A DNA stretch of 64,000 nucleotides, taken from NCBI RefSeq assembly GCF_000620785.1, contig NZ_JIAI01000019.1, positions 37,226 to 101,225 on the forward strand. The letters run 5' to 3'. Each line of letters opens with the position of its first letter. Within the stretch, counting starts at the first letter, position 1. This stretch comes from Actinospineispora acaciae DSM 45401 (lineage in GTDB: Bacteria; Actinomycetota; Actinomycetes; Mycobacteriales; Pseudonocardiaceae). Below the pieces are notes generated by a model. The model was not told the DNA's origin and searched no databases. It was given only the letters and a program-made list of their open reading frames with translations. A program made the translations under genes and the position numbers. Below are positions 8,682-17,347 of this stretch, piece by piece.

Positions 8682-9224
8682 ATGGCCGTCCAGTCTGTCC
8701 GTGACTCAGCCGGCGCCAAGGCCGAGGCGAAGGACCAGGCGCTGCCCGGGTTCGCCGTAGCGGTGATCCGGGAAGAGGGGCGTTGGCGCTGCGTCCGGTT
8801 GGAGCCCGACGCGTTGGTCGACCTGGATGCCGCGATCACCGGGTTGCGCTCGCTGCGCTCCACCGGCGCCGTGCTCGGGTTGCTCGCGGTGGACGACTGC
8901 TTCTTCGTGCTGCTGCGACCCATACCGGGCGGGGTCAACCTGATGCTGTCCGATGCGGTCGCGGCCCTGGACTACGACGTGGCCGCCGACGTGCTCGACC
9001 TGCTGCGCGTCGACCTGCCGTTGGAGGACGCCGCCGACGACGAGCCGTGGCCGGAGGGCGACATGTCCATCGTCGCCGACCTCGGGCTGCCGGCCGACGA
9101 GCTGGAGGTGCTGGCCGGCGAGTGGGAGCTCTACCCGGACGAGCAGCTGGCCGCGATCGGGCGGCGCTGCGGGTTCGCCGACGCGTTGGCCCAGGTCGTG
9201 GGAGGGCGCCCGGCCAGCCCTTGA
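8682..9224 (+). CDS. tRNA adenosine deaminase-associated protein
   Basis: A 180-residue actinobacterial protein that is typically encoded immediately upstream of tadA. Recognisable segments are FAVAVIREEGRWRC, VDDCFFVLLRPIPGGV and WELYPDEQLAAIGRRCGFADAL. The molecular role is not established, though strict linkage suggests it helps or regulates tRNA A34 deamination. ATG 8682 has GGAG at 8675-8678. It overlaps the following tadA start by 4 nt (TTGA), so the two are translationally coupled. Confidence 0.85.
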   Translation: MAVQSVRDSAGAKAEAKDQALPGFAVAVIREEGRWRCVRLEPDALVDLDAAITGLRSLRSTGAVLGLLAVDDCFFVLLRPIPGGVNLMLSDAVAALDYDVAADVLDLLRVDLPLEDAADDEPWPEGDMSIVADLGLPADELEVLAGEWELYPDEQLAAIGRRCGFADALAQVVGGRPASP

Positions 9225-9691
9225 GTGCGTTCAGCGAAGCCGACGAGGCGCTGGTACGGCGCGCGCTGACGGTCGCGCGCGGGGCGCTGGACAGCGGTGA
9301 CGTGCCGGTGGGCGCCTGCGTGGTCGACGAGGGCGGCGTCGAGCTGGCCGCCGCGTGCAACGCCAGGGAGGCGACGGGCGACCCGACAGCGCACGCCGAG
9401 CTGCTCGCGCTGCGGGCGGCCGCCGCCAAGGCCGGGCACTGGCGGCTGGACGGCGCCACCCTGGTGGTGACCGTGGAGCCCTGCACCATGTGCGCCGGCG
9501 CGATCGGGCTGGCCAGGGTGTCGCGGGTGGTGTTCGGCGCCTGGGAGCCGAGGACCGGGGCCGTCGGCTCGCTGTGGGACGTGCTGCGCGACCGGCGGGT
9601 GCTGCACCGGCCGGAGGTGGTCGGCGGGGTGCTCGCCGACGAGTGCGCCGCGCTGCTCGGCTCGTTCTTCGCCGAGCGCCGGCTGGACTGA
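9221..9691 (+). CDS. tadA: tRNA adenosine(34) deaminase
   Basis: A 156-residue zinc deaminase that converts A34 to inosine in the tRNA-Arg(ACG) anticodon. The zinc/catalytic motifs are HAE (His58, Glu60) and PCTMC (Cys88, Cys91). The start is probably TTG 9221, which overlaps the upstream TGA (9222-9224); no ATG or GTG lies between the preceding stop region and the conserved N terminus. It sits in a two-gene operon with the associated protein. Confidence 0.93.
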   Translation: MSAFSEADEALVRRALTVARGALDSGDVPVGACVVDEGGVELAAACNAREATGDPTAHAELLALRAAAAKAGHWRLDGATLVVTVEPCTMCAGAIGLARVSRVVFGAWEPRTGAVGSLWDVLRDRRVLHRPEVVGGVLADECAALLGSFFAERRLD

Positions 9692-9724
9692 GAGTTGTCG
9701 GGCGGGTCCGTCACACTCGGCCCC

Positions 9725-10999
9725 ATGAGCAAGCGCGACAAGCACCGTCGGCAGCGCCGGGCGGCTCGGTTCGACCTGGCGGCACTGGTCGACCAGGTGC
9801 TTCACGCCGCGACGGCGTTCCCCGGGTGGAGCGGCCAGGGACGCCGAGCCGCCGGCCGGCTGGTGGCCTCGGCGCCCGGGGCACCGTTCGAGCTGGCGGC
9901 CAACGCCGCGCTCATGGTCGGCCTGGAGATCACCTGGCGCAACGGCTGGCAGCCGGTGGACGTCTGGCAGGTGGTGCGCCGCCGGATGGACGACGGCGCC
10001 GCCGACTTCGTCATCGGCGCGATCACCGAGGAGTCCGCGCGCCACGCCCAGGCGGCGTCCGATCCGAGGTGGCGGGCGCAGCTGGCCGAGCTCGGTGCCA
10101 CGCCCTGGTGGGGGTCGGAGGAGTGCTTCGTCGAGGCGTACGCCGCCCGCGAGCGGCTCGACCAGGTGGCCACCCTGGCGATCGTGATCGAGCTGCTGAC
10201 CCTGCTGAACGCGTTGCCGTCCCAGGCGGAGCTGGTCCCGCCGCCCGGGAGCAACGGGTCCGCCCCGCCGGCGAGTGATGCGGAGGAGGTGGACCCGAAG
10301 GTGCTGGCCAAGGTCCGCGCCCTGCTGGCCAAGGCGGAGTCCACCGACTTCCCGGACGAGGCCGATGCGTTCTTCGCCAAGGCCCAGGAGCTGATGAGCC
10401 GCTACTCCCTGGAGCGGGCCGTGCTGTACGCGCGCGACGACGGCGCCGGCGGCGGGTCGCGGGTGCGGACCGGCGGGCGGCGGATCTGGCTGGACAACCC
10501 GTACCTGAGCGCGAAGTCGATGCTGGTCGGCACGGTGGCCTCGGCGAACCACTGCCGGGCGGTGTTCGACTCCGCGCTCGGCTTCGTCACCGTGCTCGGC
10601 GAGCGGACCGACGTGGAGATCGTCGAGGTGCTGACCACGTCGCTGCTGGTGCAGGCCGGCCGGGCGATGCTGGCCGCCGGGCGGCAGGTCGACCGCCGAG
10701 GCCAGTCCCGCACCAAGTCGTTCCGGCAGTCGTTCCTGGTCTCGTTCGCGCAGCGGATCGGCGAGCGGCTGGCATCGGCGGCGGAGCAGGCCGAGGCCGA
10801 GGTCACCGAGTCGATCGGGGACGGCCGCCTGCTGCCCGTGCTGGCCGCGAAGGAGGAGGCCGTCCAGGAGCTGGTGGACGAGCTGTTCCCGCGCCTGACC
10901 ACCAGGCGGGTGACCGTGTCGAACTCCGCGGGCTGGACGGCGGGGCGCGCGGCCGCCGACCTCGCCGTCCTGGACGCCCACCGCGCCGTCCGAGCCTGA
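9725..10999 (+). CDS. DUF2786-domain protein
   Basis: A 424-residue soluble protein with a basic N terminus (MSKRDKHRRQRRAARF). The central KVLAKVRALLAKAESTDF-PDEADAFFAKAQELM segment (about residues 195-230) is the DUF2786 signature. An Arg/Lys-rich C-terminal half contains RQVDRRGQSRTKSFRQSFLVSFAQRIGERL. The function is unknown in the family. ATG 9725 is 33 bp after tadA, so it may be read from the same transcript. Confidence 0.8.
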   Translation: MSKRDKHRRQRRAARFDLAALVDQVLHAATAFPGWSGQGRRAAGRLVASAPGAPFELAANAALMVGLEITWRNGWQPVDVWQVVRRRMDDGAADFVIGAITEESARHAQAASDPRWRAQLAELGATPWWGSEECFVEAYAARERLDQVATLAIVIELLTLLNALPSQAELVPPPGSNGSAPPASDAEEVDPKVLAKVRALLAKAESTDFPDEADAFFAKAQELMSRYSLERAVLYARDDGAGGGSRVRTGGRRIWLDNPYLSAKSMLVGTVASANHCRAVFDSALGFVTVLGERTDVEIVEVLTTSLLVQAGRAMLAAGRQVDRRGQSRTKSFRQSFLVSFAQRIGERLASAAEQAEAEVTESIGDGRLLPVLAAKEEAVQELVDELFPRLTTRRVTVSNSAGWTAGRAAADLAVLDAHRAVRA

Positions 11000-11061
11000 C
11001 CACGGGCGGCCTCGCCGCGTTAGGGTGCTGCGCAGCCGGTGTGCGCACGGGAGGAGCAACA

Positions 11062-12762
11062 GTGTCGACAACGGGGTTGGCCCGGTTCACGGCCGCGCGG
11101 GAGTTCCTGCTGGAGCACCGGGAGGACTACGACGGCGCGTACGCGGGCTTCCGCTGGCCCGAGCTGGAGGAGTTCAACTGGGCGCTGGAGTGGTTCGACC
11201 GCCTCGGCGCCGACGCTGAGAGCGCCGACCGGCCCGCCCTGTGGATCGTCGAACAGGACGGCTCGGAACGGAAGTGGACCTTCGCCGAGATGTCTGCCCG
11301 GTCCAACCGGGTGGCCAACTGGCTACGCTCGCTCGGCGTCGCGCGCGGCGACCGGATGGTGCTCATGCTCGGCAACCAGGTCGAGCTGTGGGAGGTCATC
11401 CTGGCCGCGATGAAGCTGGGGGCCGTGGTCATCCCGGCCACCACGCTGCTGGCCGAGGCCGACCTGCGGGACCGGATCGAGCGCGGCCAGGCCAAGCACG
11501 TCGTGGTGGCCGCCGCCGAGACCGGCAAGTGGGACGCCGTGCCCGGCTCGTACACCCGGATCGCGGTCGGCGACGAGGTCGAGGGCTGGGAGCCGTACGC
11601 CCGGTCGGAGGACGAGTCCCCGGAGTTCACCCCGGACGGCGTAACCCGCGCGTCCGACACCCTGCTGCTCTACTTCACCTCGGGAACGACCGCCCAGCCC
11701 AAGCTGGTCGAGCACACCCAGGCGTCCTACCCGGTCGGGCACCTGTCCACCATGTACTGGATCGGCCTGGAGCCCGGCGACATCCACCTGAACATCTCCT
11801 CCCCGGGCTGGGCCAAGCACGCCTGGTCGAACGTCTACGCGCCGTGGAACGCCGGCGCCACCGTGCTGATCTACAACTACGCCCGGTTCGACGCCGCCGC
11901 GCTGCTCGACGTCATGGGCCGCACCGGCGTCACCTCGTTCTGCGCCCCGCCGACCGTGTGGCGGATGCTCATCCAGGCCGACCTGGCCGCCCTGCGCACG
12001 CCGCCGGCCAAGGTGGTCGGCGCGGGCGAGCCGCTCAACCCCGAGGTCATCGAGCAGGTCGAGAAGGCCTGGGGGGTGCGCATCCGGGACGGCTTCGGCC
12101 AGACCGAGACCACCGTGCAGATCGGCAACCCGCCCGGCCAACCGGTCAAGCCCGGCTCCATGGGCCGCCCGATCCCGGGCTACAAGGTGGCGCTGATCGA
12201 CGTGGCCTCCGGCCGGCCCGCCGAGGAGGGCGAGATCTGCCTAGACCTGGCCGCCCGCCCGCTCGGGCTGATGGTCGGCTACCGCGACGATGCCGACCGC
12301 AACTCCGAGGCCATGGCCGGCGGCTACTACCACACCGGGGACGTGGCCAGCCGCGACGCCGACGGCTACGTCACCTACGTGGGCCGCGCGGACGACGTGT
12401 TCAAGGCCTCGGACTACCGGATCAGCCCGTTCGAGCTGGAGAGCGTGCTGATCGAGCACCCGGCGGTGGCCGAGGCGGCCGTGGTGCCCTCGCCCGACCC
12501 GATCCGCCTGGCCGTCCCCAAGGCCTACGTCGTGCTCACCGCCGGCCACGCCGCCGACCGCGACACCGCGCTGTCCATCCTGCGCTACGCCCGCGAGCAG
12601 CTCGCGCCGTACAAAAGGATCCGCCGCCTGGAGTTCGCCGACCTGCCCAAGACGATCTCCGGCAAGATCCGCCGGGTGGAGCTGCGGGGCCGGGAGCACG
12701 AGCCGCGCCCGGCCGGCGCCGAGGGGGAGTACCGGGAGGAGGACTTCCCGGAGCTGAGGTAA
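11062..12762 (+). CDS. AMP-forming acyl-CoA synthetase (medium-chain/ACSM-like)
   Basis: A 566-residue member of the ANL superfamily that activates a carboxylic acid to acyl-AMP and then acyl-CoA. Motifs are YFTSGTTAQPKLVEHT (P-loop), GFGQTETT, YHTGDVASRDADGYVTYVGRADD, SDYRISPFELE (hinge) and KTISGKIRR with the catalytic lysine. The lack of a strong N-terminal acetate signature and the overall pattern fit acyl-CoA synthetases of the ACSM type. The GTG start at 11062 has GGGAGGAG 6-12 nt upstream. Confidence 0.9.
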   Translation: MSTTGLARFTAAREFLLEHREDYDGAYAGFRWPELEEFNWALEWFDRLGADAESADRPALWIVEQDGSERKWTFAEMSARSNRVANWLRSLGVARGDRMVLMLGNQVELWEVILAAMKLGAVVIPATTLLAEADLRDRIERGQAKHVVVAAAETGKWDAVPGSYTRIAVGDEVEGWEPYARSEDESPEFTPDGVTRASDTLLLYFTSGTTAQPKLVEHTQASYPVGHLSTMYWIGLEPGDIHLNISSPGWAKHAWSNVYAPWNAGATVLIYNYARFDAAALLDVMGRTGVTSFCAPPTVWRMLIQADLAALRTPPAKVVGAGEPLNPEVIEQVEKAWGVRIRDGFGQTETTVQIGNPPGQPVKPGSMGRPIPGYKVALIDVASGRPAEEGEICLDLAARPLGLMVGYRDDADRNSEAMAGGYYHTGDVASRDADGYVTYVGRADDVFKASDYRISPFELESVLIEHPAVAEAAVVPSPDPIRLAVPKAYVVLTAGHAADRDTALSILRYAREQLAPYKRIRRLEFADLPKTISGKIRRVELRGREHEPRPAGAEGEYREEDFPELR

Positions 12763-12772
12763 AGTTGCCGGC

Positions 12773-12860
12773 GGTAGCGTGTCCGAGCGGCCGAAGGAGC
12801 GCGCCTCGAAAGCGCGTGAGGTGCAAGCCTCCGTGGGTTCAAATCCCACCGCTACCGCCA
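12773..12860 (+). tRNA. tRNA-Ser (anticodon CGA)
   Basis: The acceptor GGTAGCG pairs with CGCTACC. The anticodon loop CTCGAAA sits on a CGCGC/GCGCG stem, followed by the extended variable arm typical of serine tRNAs. The T arm is GTGGG-TTCAAAT-CCCAC, the discriminator is G, and CCA (12858-12860) is encoded. It decodes UCG. Confidence 0.95.
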
Positions 12861-12867
12861 CCGGAAC

Positions 12868-12911
12868 GGCCAGAACGCCGATCGCCACGTTCGTGGGGTC
12901 GGCGTTCGGCC
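12868..12911. terminator. Hairpin terminator after tRNA-Ser(CGA)
   Basis: GGCC-AGAACGCCGATC pairs with GGTCGGCGTTCGGCC (one bulge, one G-T), followed on the + strand by TTCCTTT. It lies between the tRNA and the convergent hypothetical gene ending at 12918, so it may serve both. Confidence 0.6.
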
Positions 12912-12917
12912 TTCCTT

Positions 12918-14003
12918 TCAGCCCAGCCGGCTCCTCGCCTGGCCGGCGTCGACGGTGGCGGCGGGGCCTTCGACGTCCTCCACACACGCGGTCATGGGAA
13001 CGGCGGTGCTCCGGCCGATACGGCAGGCCACGGCCACCGCCTTGATGCCGATGAAGTCGGCGATCTGGGCACCGAAATCGATGGGGTTGCCGTCGACCGT
13101 GACGTCGCCGACCACGAACCCGCGCCCCCGAGGGACCTCGTAGACGGCGCGTACGTAGTGACCGGCGATGCCGCGCACGTAGGTCCAGTACGACTTCGGA
13201 TCCGAACCGTCGGGCGTCTCCCAGCCGGCCGTGGACAGGTCGTCGAAGTACAGGCCTACCGGGTCGCTCAACGCGATGTCGGCCTTCAGCCGTGCGACGC
13301 CGTTGATGACACCGCCGATGTGCGGATCGCTGTTTCGCTGTGCGGCGCCGTACCGGCCGCAGTTGATCAGCTCTTGCTCACCGGTCAGCGGCCGACCGCC
13401 GATGATCCGAACGATGCTGGCGGCGGCCGCGAGCTCGATCTCGGCGCCGAGCGTGTTCGACGCCTGGATCAGGTGCATCGCACCGTTGGTGGTGCCGTTG
13501 TTCCACTTGTTCTTGAGGATGTACGAGCCGGAGGCGTCGAAAAGATCCCCGTGCTGGACGGCAGGGTCGACGTGCCGCCGGTAGAGCTCCAGCACCGTGT
13601 CGGGCCGGGTCTGGGCCAGCAGTTCCCAGTACTCGGGTCCCTCGCACGTGAAGGTGACACGAGTGATCTTGCCGTCGTCCCCTCGGGTGACGCTCCACTC
13701 GCAGTACTCGTCCTGGACGTCGCGGGTGGAGTCGGCCTTGGCCCAGCGTTGGCGGTCGGAGACCGAGTTGACCTTGGCCTGACGGGGGAAAGCTGTCCAG
13801 CTGACTTCCTGGGTGATGGCGTCCTCGGCCGTGTCGGTCTTGGTGAGGTTGTAGAACTGGGCGCGCGGAGCGTCATTGGTGTGGTCCGTGCGTCCCTTGA
13901 TGGCGGCGTCGACGGCGGTGGAGATGAATTCGCTCCACTGTCTTAGGCCCTTTTCGTCGAGGTCGGTCAGCCCGCCCGGTGGGCCAAAATTGGGAATGAC
14001 CAT
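12918..14003 (-). CDS. Unrecognised protein, second gene of a two-gene accessory operon
   Basis: A 361-residue soluble protein with no signal peptide or membrane segment. Visible landmarks are FTCEGPEYWE (about 117-126), SYILKNKWNNGTTNGAMHLI, ASNTLGAEIELAAAASIVRI and a proline/glycine-rich C-terminal half with TACVEDVEGP. I do not recognise an established family and assign no function. ATG 14003 has an AAAGGTGATC-type RBS. The gene follows the roughly 535-residue partner after 18 bp, so they form one transcription unit. Third-position AT is more frequent than in neighbouring genes, suggesting an acquired pair beside a tRNA. Confidence 0.75.
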   Translation of the reverse strand: MVIPNFGPPGGLTDLDEKGLRQWSEFISTAVDAAIKGRTDHTNDAPRAQFYNLTKTDTAEDAITQEVSWTAFPRQAKVNSVSDRQRWAKADSTRDVQDEYCEWSVTRGDDGKITRVTFTCEGPEYWELLAQTRPDTVLELYRRHVDPAVQHGDLFDASGSYILKNKWNNGTTNGAMHLIQASNTLGAEIELAAAASIVRIIGGRPLTGEQELINCGRYGAAQRNSDPHIGGVINGVARLKADIALSDPVGLYFDDLSTAGWETPDGSDPKSYWTYVRGIAGHYVRAVYEVPRGRGFVVGDVTVDGNPIDFGAQIADFIGIKAVAVACRIGRSTAVPMTACVEDVEGPAATVDAGQARSRLG

Positions 14004-14021
14004 GAGATCACCTTTCCGTGG

Positions 14022-15629
14022 CTAGAGTGCCGGCTTTTCGCTGACGGTGCCGTCCTGGTTCATGCGGAGCAGCGGCGCATCTCGTGGAATGTTCGTGACC
14101 GGCATGGTCAGCGTGAACTCGTTGAGCCGCATGCTCCTGAACTCCCGGCGGCGGGACTCCGCCAGTCGCACATAGTCGTCGAATCCCTGGGCGGTTCCGA
14201 TCCGGGCGGTGACCGAGGCGACGTAGTCCTGGATGTGCCCGGCGAACACGTCCCGCCACTCGGTGTCCGCCAGGCCCCAGTGCTCGGCGAACCGCGCCTC
14301 GGGGCTGTCGGGAGGCAGGCCGTCGGCGGCCCGGACTATCGCCTCGGCGATCTGTCGTGACACTCCCGCGCCGGCGGAGTCGAGGGTGGCGGCGGGCGGC
14401 ACGTAGTCCAACAGCTTGGCGCGGGCGGCGCTGAAGACGGGGTTGGGGAAGTCCACCATCAGCACGCTGGCGGCAAACCGTGCGCTGATCATCTTCCTGC
14501 GCACCAGTTGGTTGACGACCTCGATGTCCTCGAACGCCGCTTCGGGCACGATGAAGGCGAAGAACGTGTCGCCGGGCTGACGGAACTCGGCTTCGACCAG
14601 CGCGAACTCGTAGCGGGCGAGGCTGTCGAGGTACAGCCGGCCCGGCGCGCTCGGAGGCGCGAAGCTGGCCGGAATCCCGAGATCGTCGAGCAGGGAGTCG
14701 GCGTTGAGCCAGAATCCCAGCGGCAAGGTGAGCGGCTCGGCCGGGTTGTCGGCGACGGAACCGCTGGCGGTCGGGCTGGTCGCCAGGTTGACGGTGGTGT
14801 TCGTGCACAACTGTCGCAGCAGGCGATCCAGGTCGGCGATTCGTCCGTCCGGCGCCACCGCGCGCTTCAACCGCGCCGCCGTCCACCGGCGCACGCCCGC
14901 GCGGACCGTATGTTCGAGGTCCTCCGCGCCCGACAGCGACTGGTAGAGCGGGTTGCGCCGCAACGGGTCATCCGGGGCCAGTTGGATCGTGGCGTTCATC
15001 GACTGCCAATGCAGCCACGGCTGCTTGAGCTCCTTCATGACCAAGCTGCCGTTGACGTGGCTGTCGAAACATCCCCGACCCCGGGACTCGGGCGCCAATG
15101 CGCTGTAGGAGTTGCCCGCCCACACCCAGGAACGATCGAGACGCATGTAGTAGTTGAACTGCTCGCCCGTCGGGTCCCAGCCCATGACTTGCAGGAATGT
15201 GGCAGCCGGATCGCCGATGGCGCTCGCGCTGATGAGAATGTCGACGTTCCCGCCCTGGGCACGGGTGATCGCGAAACGCAGGTCGCGCTCCAGCGAACCG
15301 CTCGCCTCCAATGGAATCTGGCCCGCTTCGCCGGCGAGAAACGAACGCTGCAACGGCAGCGACCCGGACCTGTCGAACTCGGCGAGCAGGTCGTGCACGG
15401 TGAGGGGAAATATGCCCTGGCGAAGCAGCAGCCCCATGGGGTCCCGGAGGCCGTCGAGCTGGGACGGAGGCATGACCGTCGGCCGGCCGTCGACGCCCGT
15501 CACGAACCGGTAGACCGACGAGGGAGCGAGCTGGCCGTAGCCGTTCTCGGCCGCCACGACCCGCTCCAGCGTGCTCTCGGGCCAAGCGGTGGCCCGTCGC
15601 CGCGGTGCGCTCTGTGACCACTCGCTCAC
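14022..15629 (-). CDS. Unrecognised protein, first gene of the two-gene accessory operon
   Basis: About 535 residues, soluble, without a signal peptide. Conserved-looking stretches are LRDPMGLLLRQGIFPLTVHDLL, NYYMRLDRSWVWAGNSYSAL, GCFDSHVNGSLVMKELKQPW and LRRNPLYQSLSGAEDLE. The C-x-x-S-H around GCFDSH resembles, but does not match, a c-type heme CxxCH. The function is unknown. The start is uncertain: GTG 15629 has GGGGAG 10 nt upstream, whereas in-frame ATG 15653 (8 residues longer) has no clear RBS. The downstream 361-residue gene is 18 bp away. Confidence 0.75.
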   Translation of the reverse strand: MSEWSQSAPRRRATAWPESTLERVVAAENGYGQLAPSSVYRFVTGVDGRPTVMPPSQLDGLRDPMGLLLRQGIFPLTVHDLLAEFDRSGSLPLQRSFLAGEAGQIPLEASGSLERDLRFAITRAQGGNVDILISASAIGDPAATFLQVMGWDPTGEQFNYYMRLDRSWVWAGNSYSALAPESRGRGCFDSHVNGSLVMKELKQPWLHWQSMNATIQLAPDDPLRRNPLYQSLSGAEDLEHTVRAGVRRWTAARLKRAVAPDGRIADLDRLLRQLCTNTTVNLATSPTASGSVADNPAEPLTLPLGFWLNADSLLDDLGIPASFAPPSAPGRLYLDSLARYEFALVEAEFRQPGDTFFAFIVPEAAFEDIEVVNQLVRRKMISARFAASVLMVDFPNPVFSAARAKLLDYVPPAATLDSAGAGVSRQIAEAIVRAADGLPPDSPEARFAEHWGLADTEWRDVFAGHIQDYVASVTARIGTAQGFDDYVRLAESRRREFRSMRLNEFTLTMPVTNIPRDAPLLRMNQDGTVSEKPAL

Positions 15630-15767
15630 CGCGCACCCACTCCCCTCATCCATCGCCGCCTGCGTGAGGGAGCCGAGGGACCACCGTCAGATACCGCCGC
15701 GCGCCCGATACCACTCGTCTGGAGCAACCGCGTGCAACCCGGGCCCGTTCGCGGGTGTTCGGTCGAG

Positions 15768-16259
15768 GTGACCGATCCGTTCGCCGACGAGGTGTCCCGG
15801 GCCGAGCTGGCCGCCGTGCTCGAACTGACCGCCGCGCTGGCCGGGCTGGTCAACGTCGGTCATGGCCGTGATCCAGGCTCGCGGGCACGGGCGGCGGCCT
15901 TCACGGCGGCGTGGACCGGGCTCGGCGGCGAGATCGGGTCCGTGGTGAGCTGGCCGGCCGCCGCCGCGTCCTGGCTGCGGCCGGCGTCGCGGCTGGTGGC
16001 TGGCTCGCCGGACGCGTGGGTGGTCGCGGACGGCTCGGACGGCTGGCGGGGCGTCGGCCCGAGGTTGCTCGACACCGGGCGTTGGCGCGCGGACCGCACC
16101 GTTGGGTTCGCCGGCCTCGGCGTGCCGGAGCTGCCGCTGCTCGCCGGGCGTGAGGTCACCGACGGGCTGCGCGGTGCGGGCGTCGACGGCCGGACCTGGT
16201 CGTTCGGGAACGGCCTGCTCCGGCTCGGTCAGCCGAGGGTCTCGAACGGCTCGGCGTAG
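15768..16259 (+). CDS. Hypothetical alanine-rich protein
   Basis: About 163 residues starting at GTG 15768 (MTDPFADEVSRAELAAV). A GTG at 15732 would add twelve residues that look non-coding. Landmarks are PDAWVVADGSDGWRGVGPRLL and FAGLGVPELPLLAGREV. No family is recognised and no signal peptide is visible. The 3' end overlaps the convergent acetyltransferase gene by 31 bp. The divergent 138-bp spacer to the accessory operon should carry its promoter. Confidence 0.55.
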   Translation: MTDPFADEVSRAELAAVLELTAALAGLVNVGHGRDPGSRARAAAFTAAWTGLGGEIGSVVSWPAAAASWLRPASRLVAGSPDAWVVADGSDGWRGVGPRLLDTGRWRADRTVGFAGLGVPELPLLAGREVTDGLRGAGVDGRTWSFGNGLLRLGQPRVSNGSA

Positions 16260-16756
16260 CGGAACCGGCCGCGCGGGGCGGCCTCGGAGAGCCGGCGGGC
16301 CTGGAACGCGGCGCCCCATGCCGGGTCGGGGCTGGTCACGCCGAGCTCGGCGGCCGGGACGAAACCGAACCGGGGGTAGTACTCGGGGTGCCCGAGCAGC
16401 GCGATGAGCGTCTCGTCCAGGGCCTCGGCGGCGGCGATCACGGCGTGCATGAGCGCGCCGCCGACCCCGCGCTTCTGGTGCTCGGGCAGCACGCCGAGCG
16501 GGCCGAGCCCGAGCGCGGGCGCCTGCTCGACGCTGCCGCGAGTCGCGATCACGTGGCCGACCACCGCGCCGTCGATCACGGCGACCAGCGAGAGGCGGGG
16601 CAGGAACCACGGCCCGTCGCGCAGCCGCTCGGTCAGCCCGGCCTCGACGCGACCGCCGTCCGAGCCGGGACTGGCCGCGAACGCGGCGAGGTGCACGGCG
16701 TGCACGGCGGGGTGGTCGGTGGCGTGTTCGCGGCGGATGAGCATGGGATAGATCAT
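16229..16756 (-). CDS. GNAT-family N-acetyltransferase
   Basis: A 175-residue acetyltransferase. The N-terminal strand is LIRREHATDHPAVHAVHLAAF, and the acetyl-CoA binding motif is LPEHQKRGVGGALMHAVI. It continues with LLGHPEYYPRFGFVPA, typical of the YhbS-like branch. The substrate is unknown. ATG 16756 or ATG 16744 (MLIRRE) could be the start; neither has a strong RBS. It lies 27 bp downstream of the alkyltransferase gene on the same strand, so they may be co-transcribed. Confidence 0.85.
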   Translation of the reverse strand: MIYPMLIRREHATDHPAVHAVHLAAFAASPGSDGGRVEAGLTERLRDGPWFLPRLSLVAVIDGAVVGHVIATRGSVEQAPALGLGPLGVLPEHQKRGVGGALMHAVIAAAEALDETLIALLGHPEYYPRFGFVPAAELGVTSPDPAWGAAFQARRLSEAAPRGRFRYAEPFETLG

Positions 16757-16783
16757 GCCGACGGCGTCCAGCGGGTTAGGACG

Positions 16784-17287
16784 TCACGCCGAGCCGAACG
16801 CCAGCTCCAGCGTCGGCTCGCGGTCGCGGGCCTCCAGCTCCAGCAGCCGTCGCTTCGCGTCCAGCCCGCCGGCGTAGCCGACCAGCTTGCCGCCGGCGCC
16901 CACCACCCGGTGGCACGGCACCACGATCAGCACCGGGTTGCCGGCCATCGCCGCGCCGACCTGCCTGGGCCCGTCCTCCACCAGCCCGAGCGCGGACGCG
17001 AGCCGGCCGTACGTGACCGTCTCCCCGTAGCCGACCTCGCTCAGTCCGTCCAGGATCCGGCGCCGGGCCTCGGGCACCTTGCCCAGGTCCACCGGGACCG
17101 TGAACTCGCGGAGCCGGCCGGCGAAGTACTCGTCCAGCTCGCGGCGGGCCAGGTCCATCCAGCCGCGCGCGGCCTCGGGCATCGGGTCGGTGGCCGCCTC
17201 ACCGGCGGCGCGGAACGTGCAGCGGGTGAGCCCGTGCTCGGAGGCGGCCAGAGTCAGGGTTCCGAGCGGAGTTTCGTGCGTGTTCAT
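16784..17287 (-). CDS. ogt: Methylated-DNA--protein-cysteine S-methyltransferase
   Basis: A 167-residue suicide repair enzyme that transfers alkyl groups from O6-alkylguanine to its own cysteine. The active site is IVVPCHRVVG (Cys125). The helix-turn-helix recognition segment is VTYGRLASALG, and GNPVLIV with GYAGGLDAKRRLLELE completes the fold. The whole protein is present; there is no Ada regulatory domain. ATG 17287 faces the divergent LysR gene across 60 bp. Confidence 0.95.
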   Translation of the reverse strand: MNTHETPLGTLTLAASEHGLTRCTFRAAGEAATDPMPEAARGWMDLARRELDEYFAGRLREFTVPVDLGKVPEARRRILDGLSEVGYGETVTYGRLASALGLVEDGPRQVGAAMAGNPVLIVVPCHRVVGAGGKLVGYAGGLDAKRRLLELEARDREPTLELAFGSA

Positions 17288-17347
17288 GTGTGAGAGAACC
17301 CCGGAACCTGGCCTGCCGTTGCACGCGCCGGGGGTTTGGATGGTGCG

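Noticed and set aside
9131..11071. A 646-codon minus-strand open frame
   Set aside because: It lies opposite tadA and the DUF2786 gene; its His/Gly/Arg-rich translation is typical of high-GC antisense shadow.
11241..13946. A 901-codon plus-strand frame running through the acyl-CoA synthetase and tRNA-Ser
   Set aside because: It crosses a tRNA gene and overlaps two better-supported coding regions; composition is that of a shadow frame.
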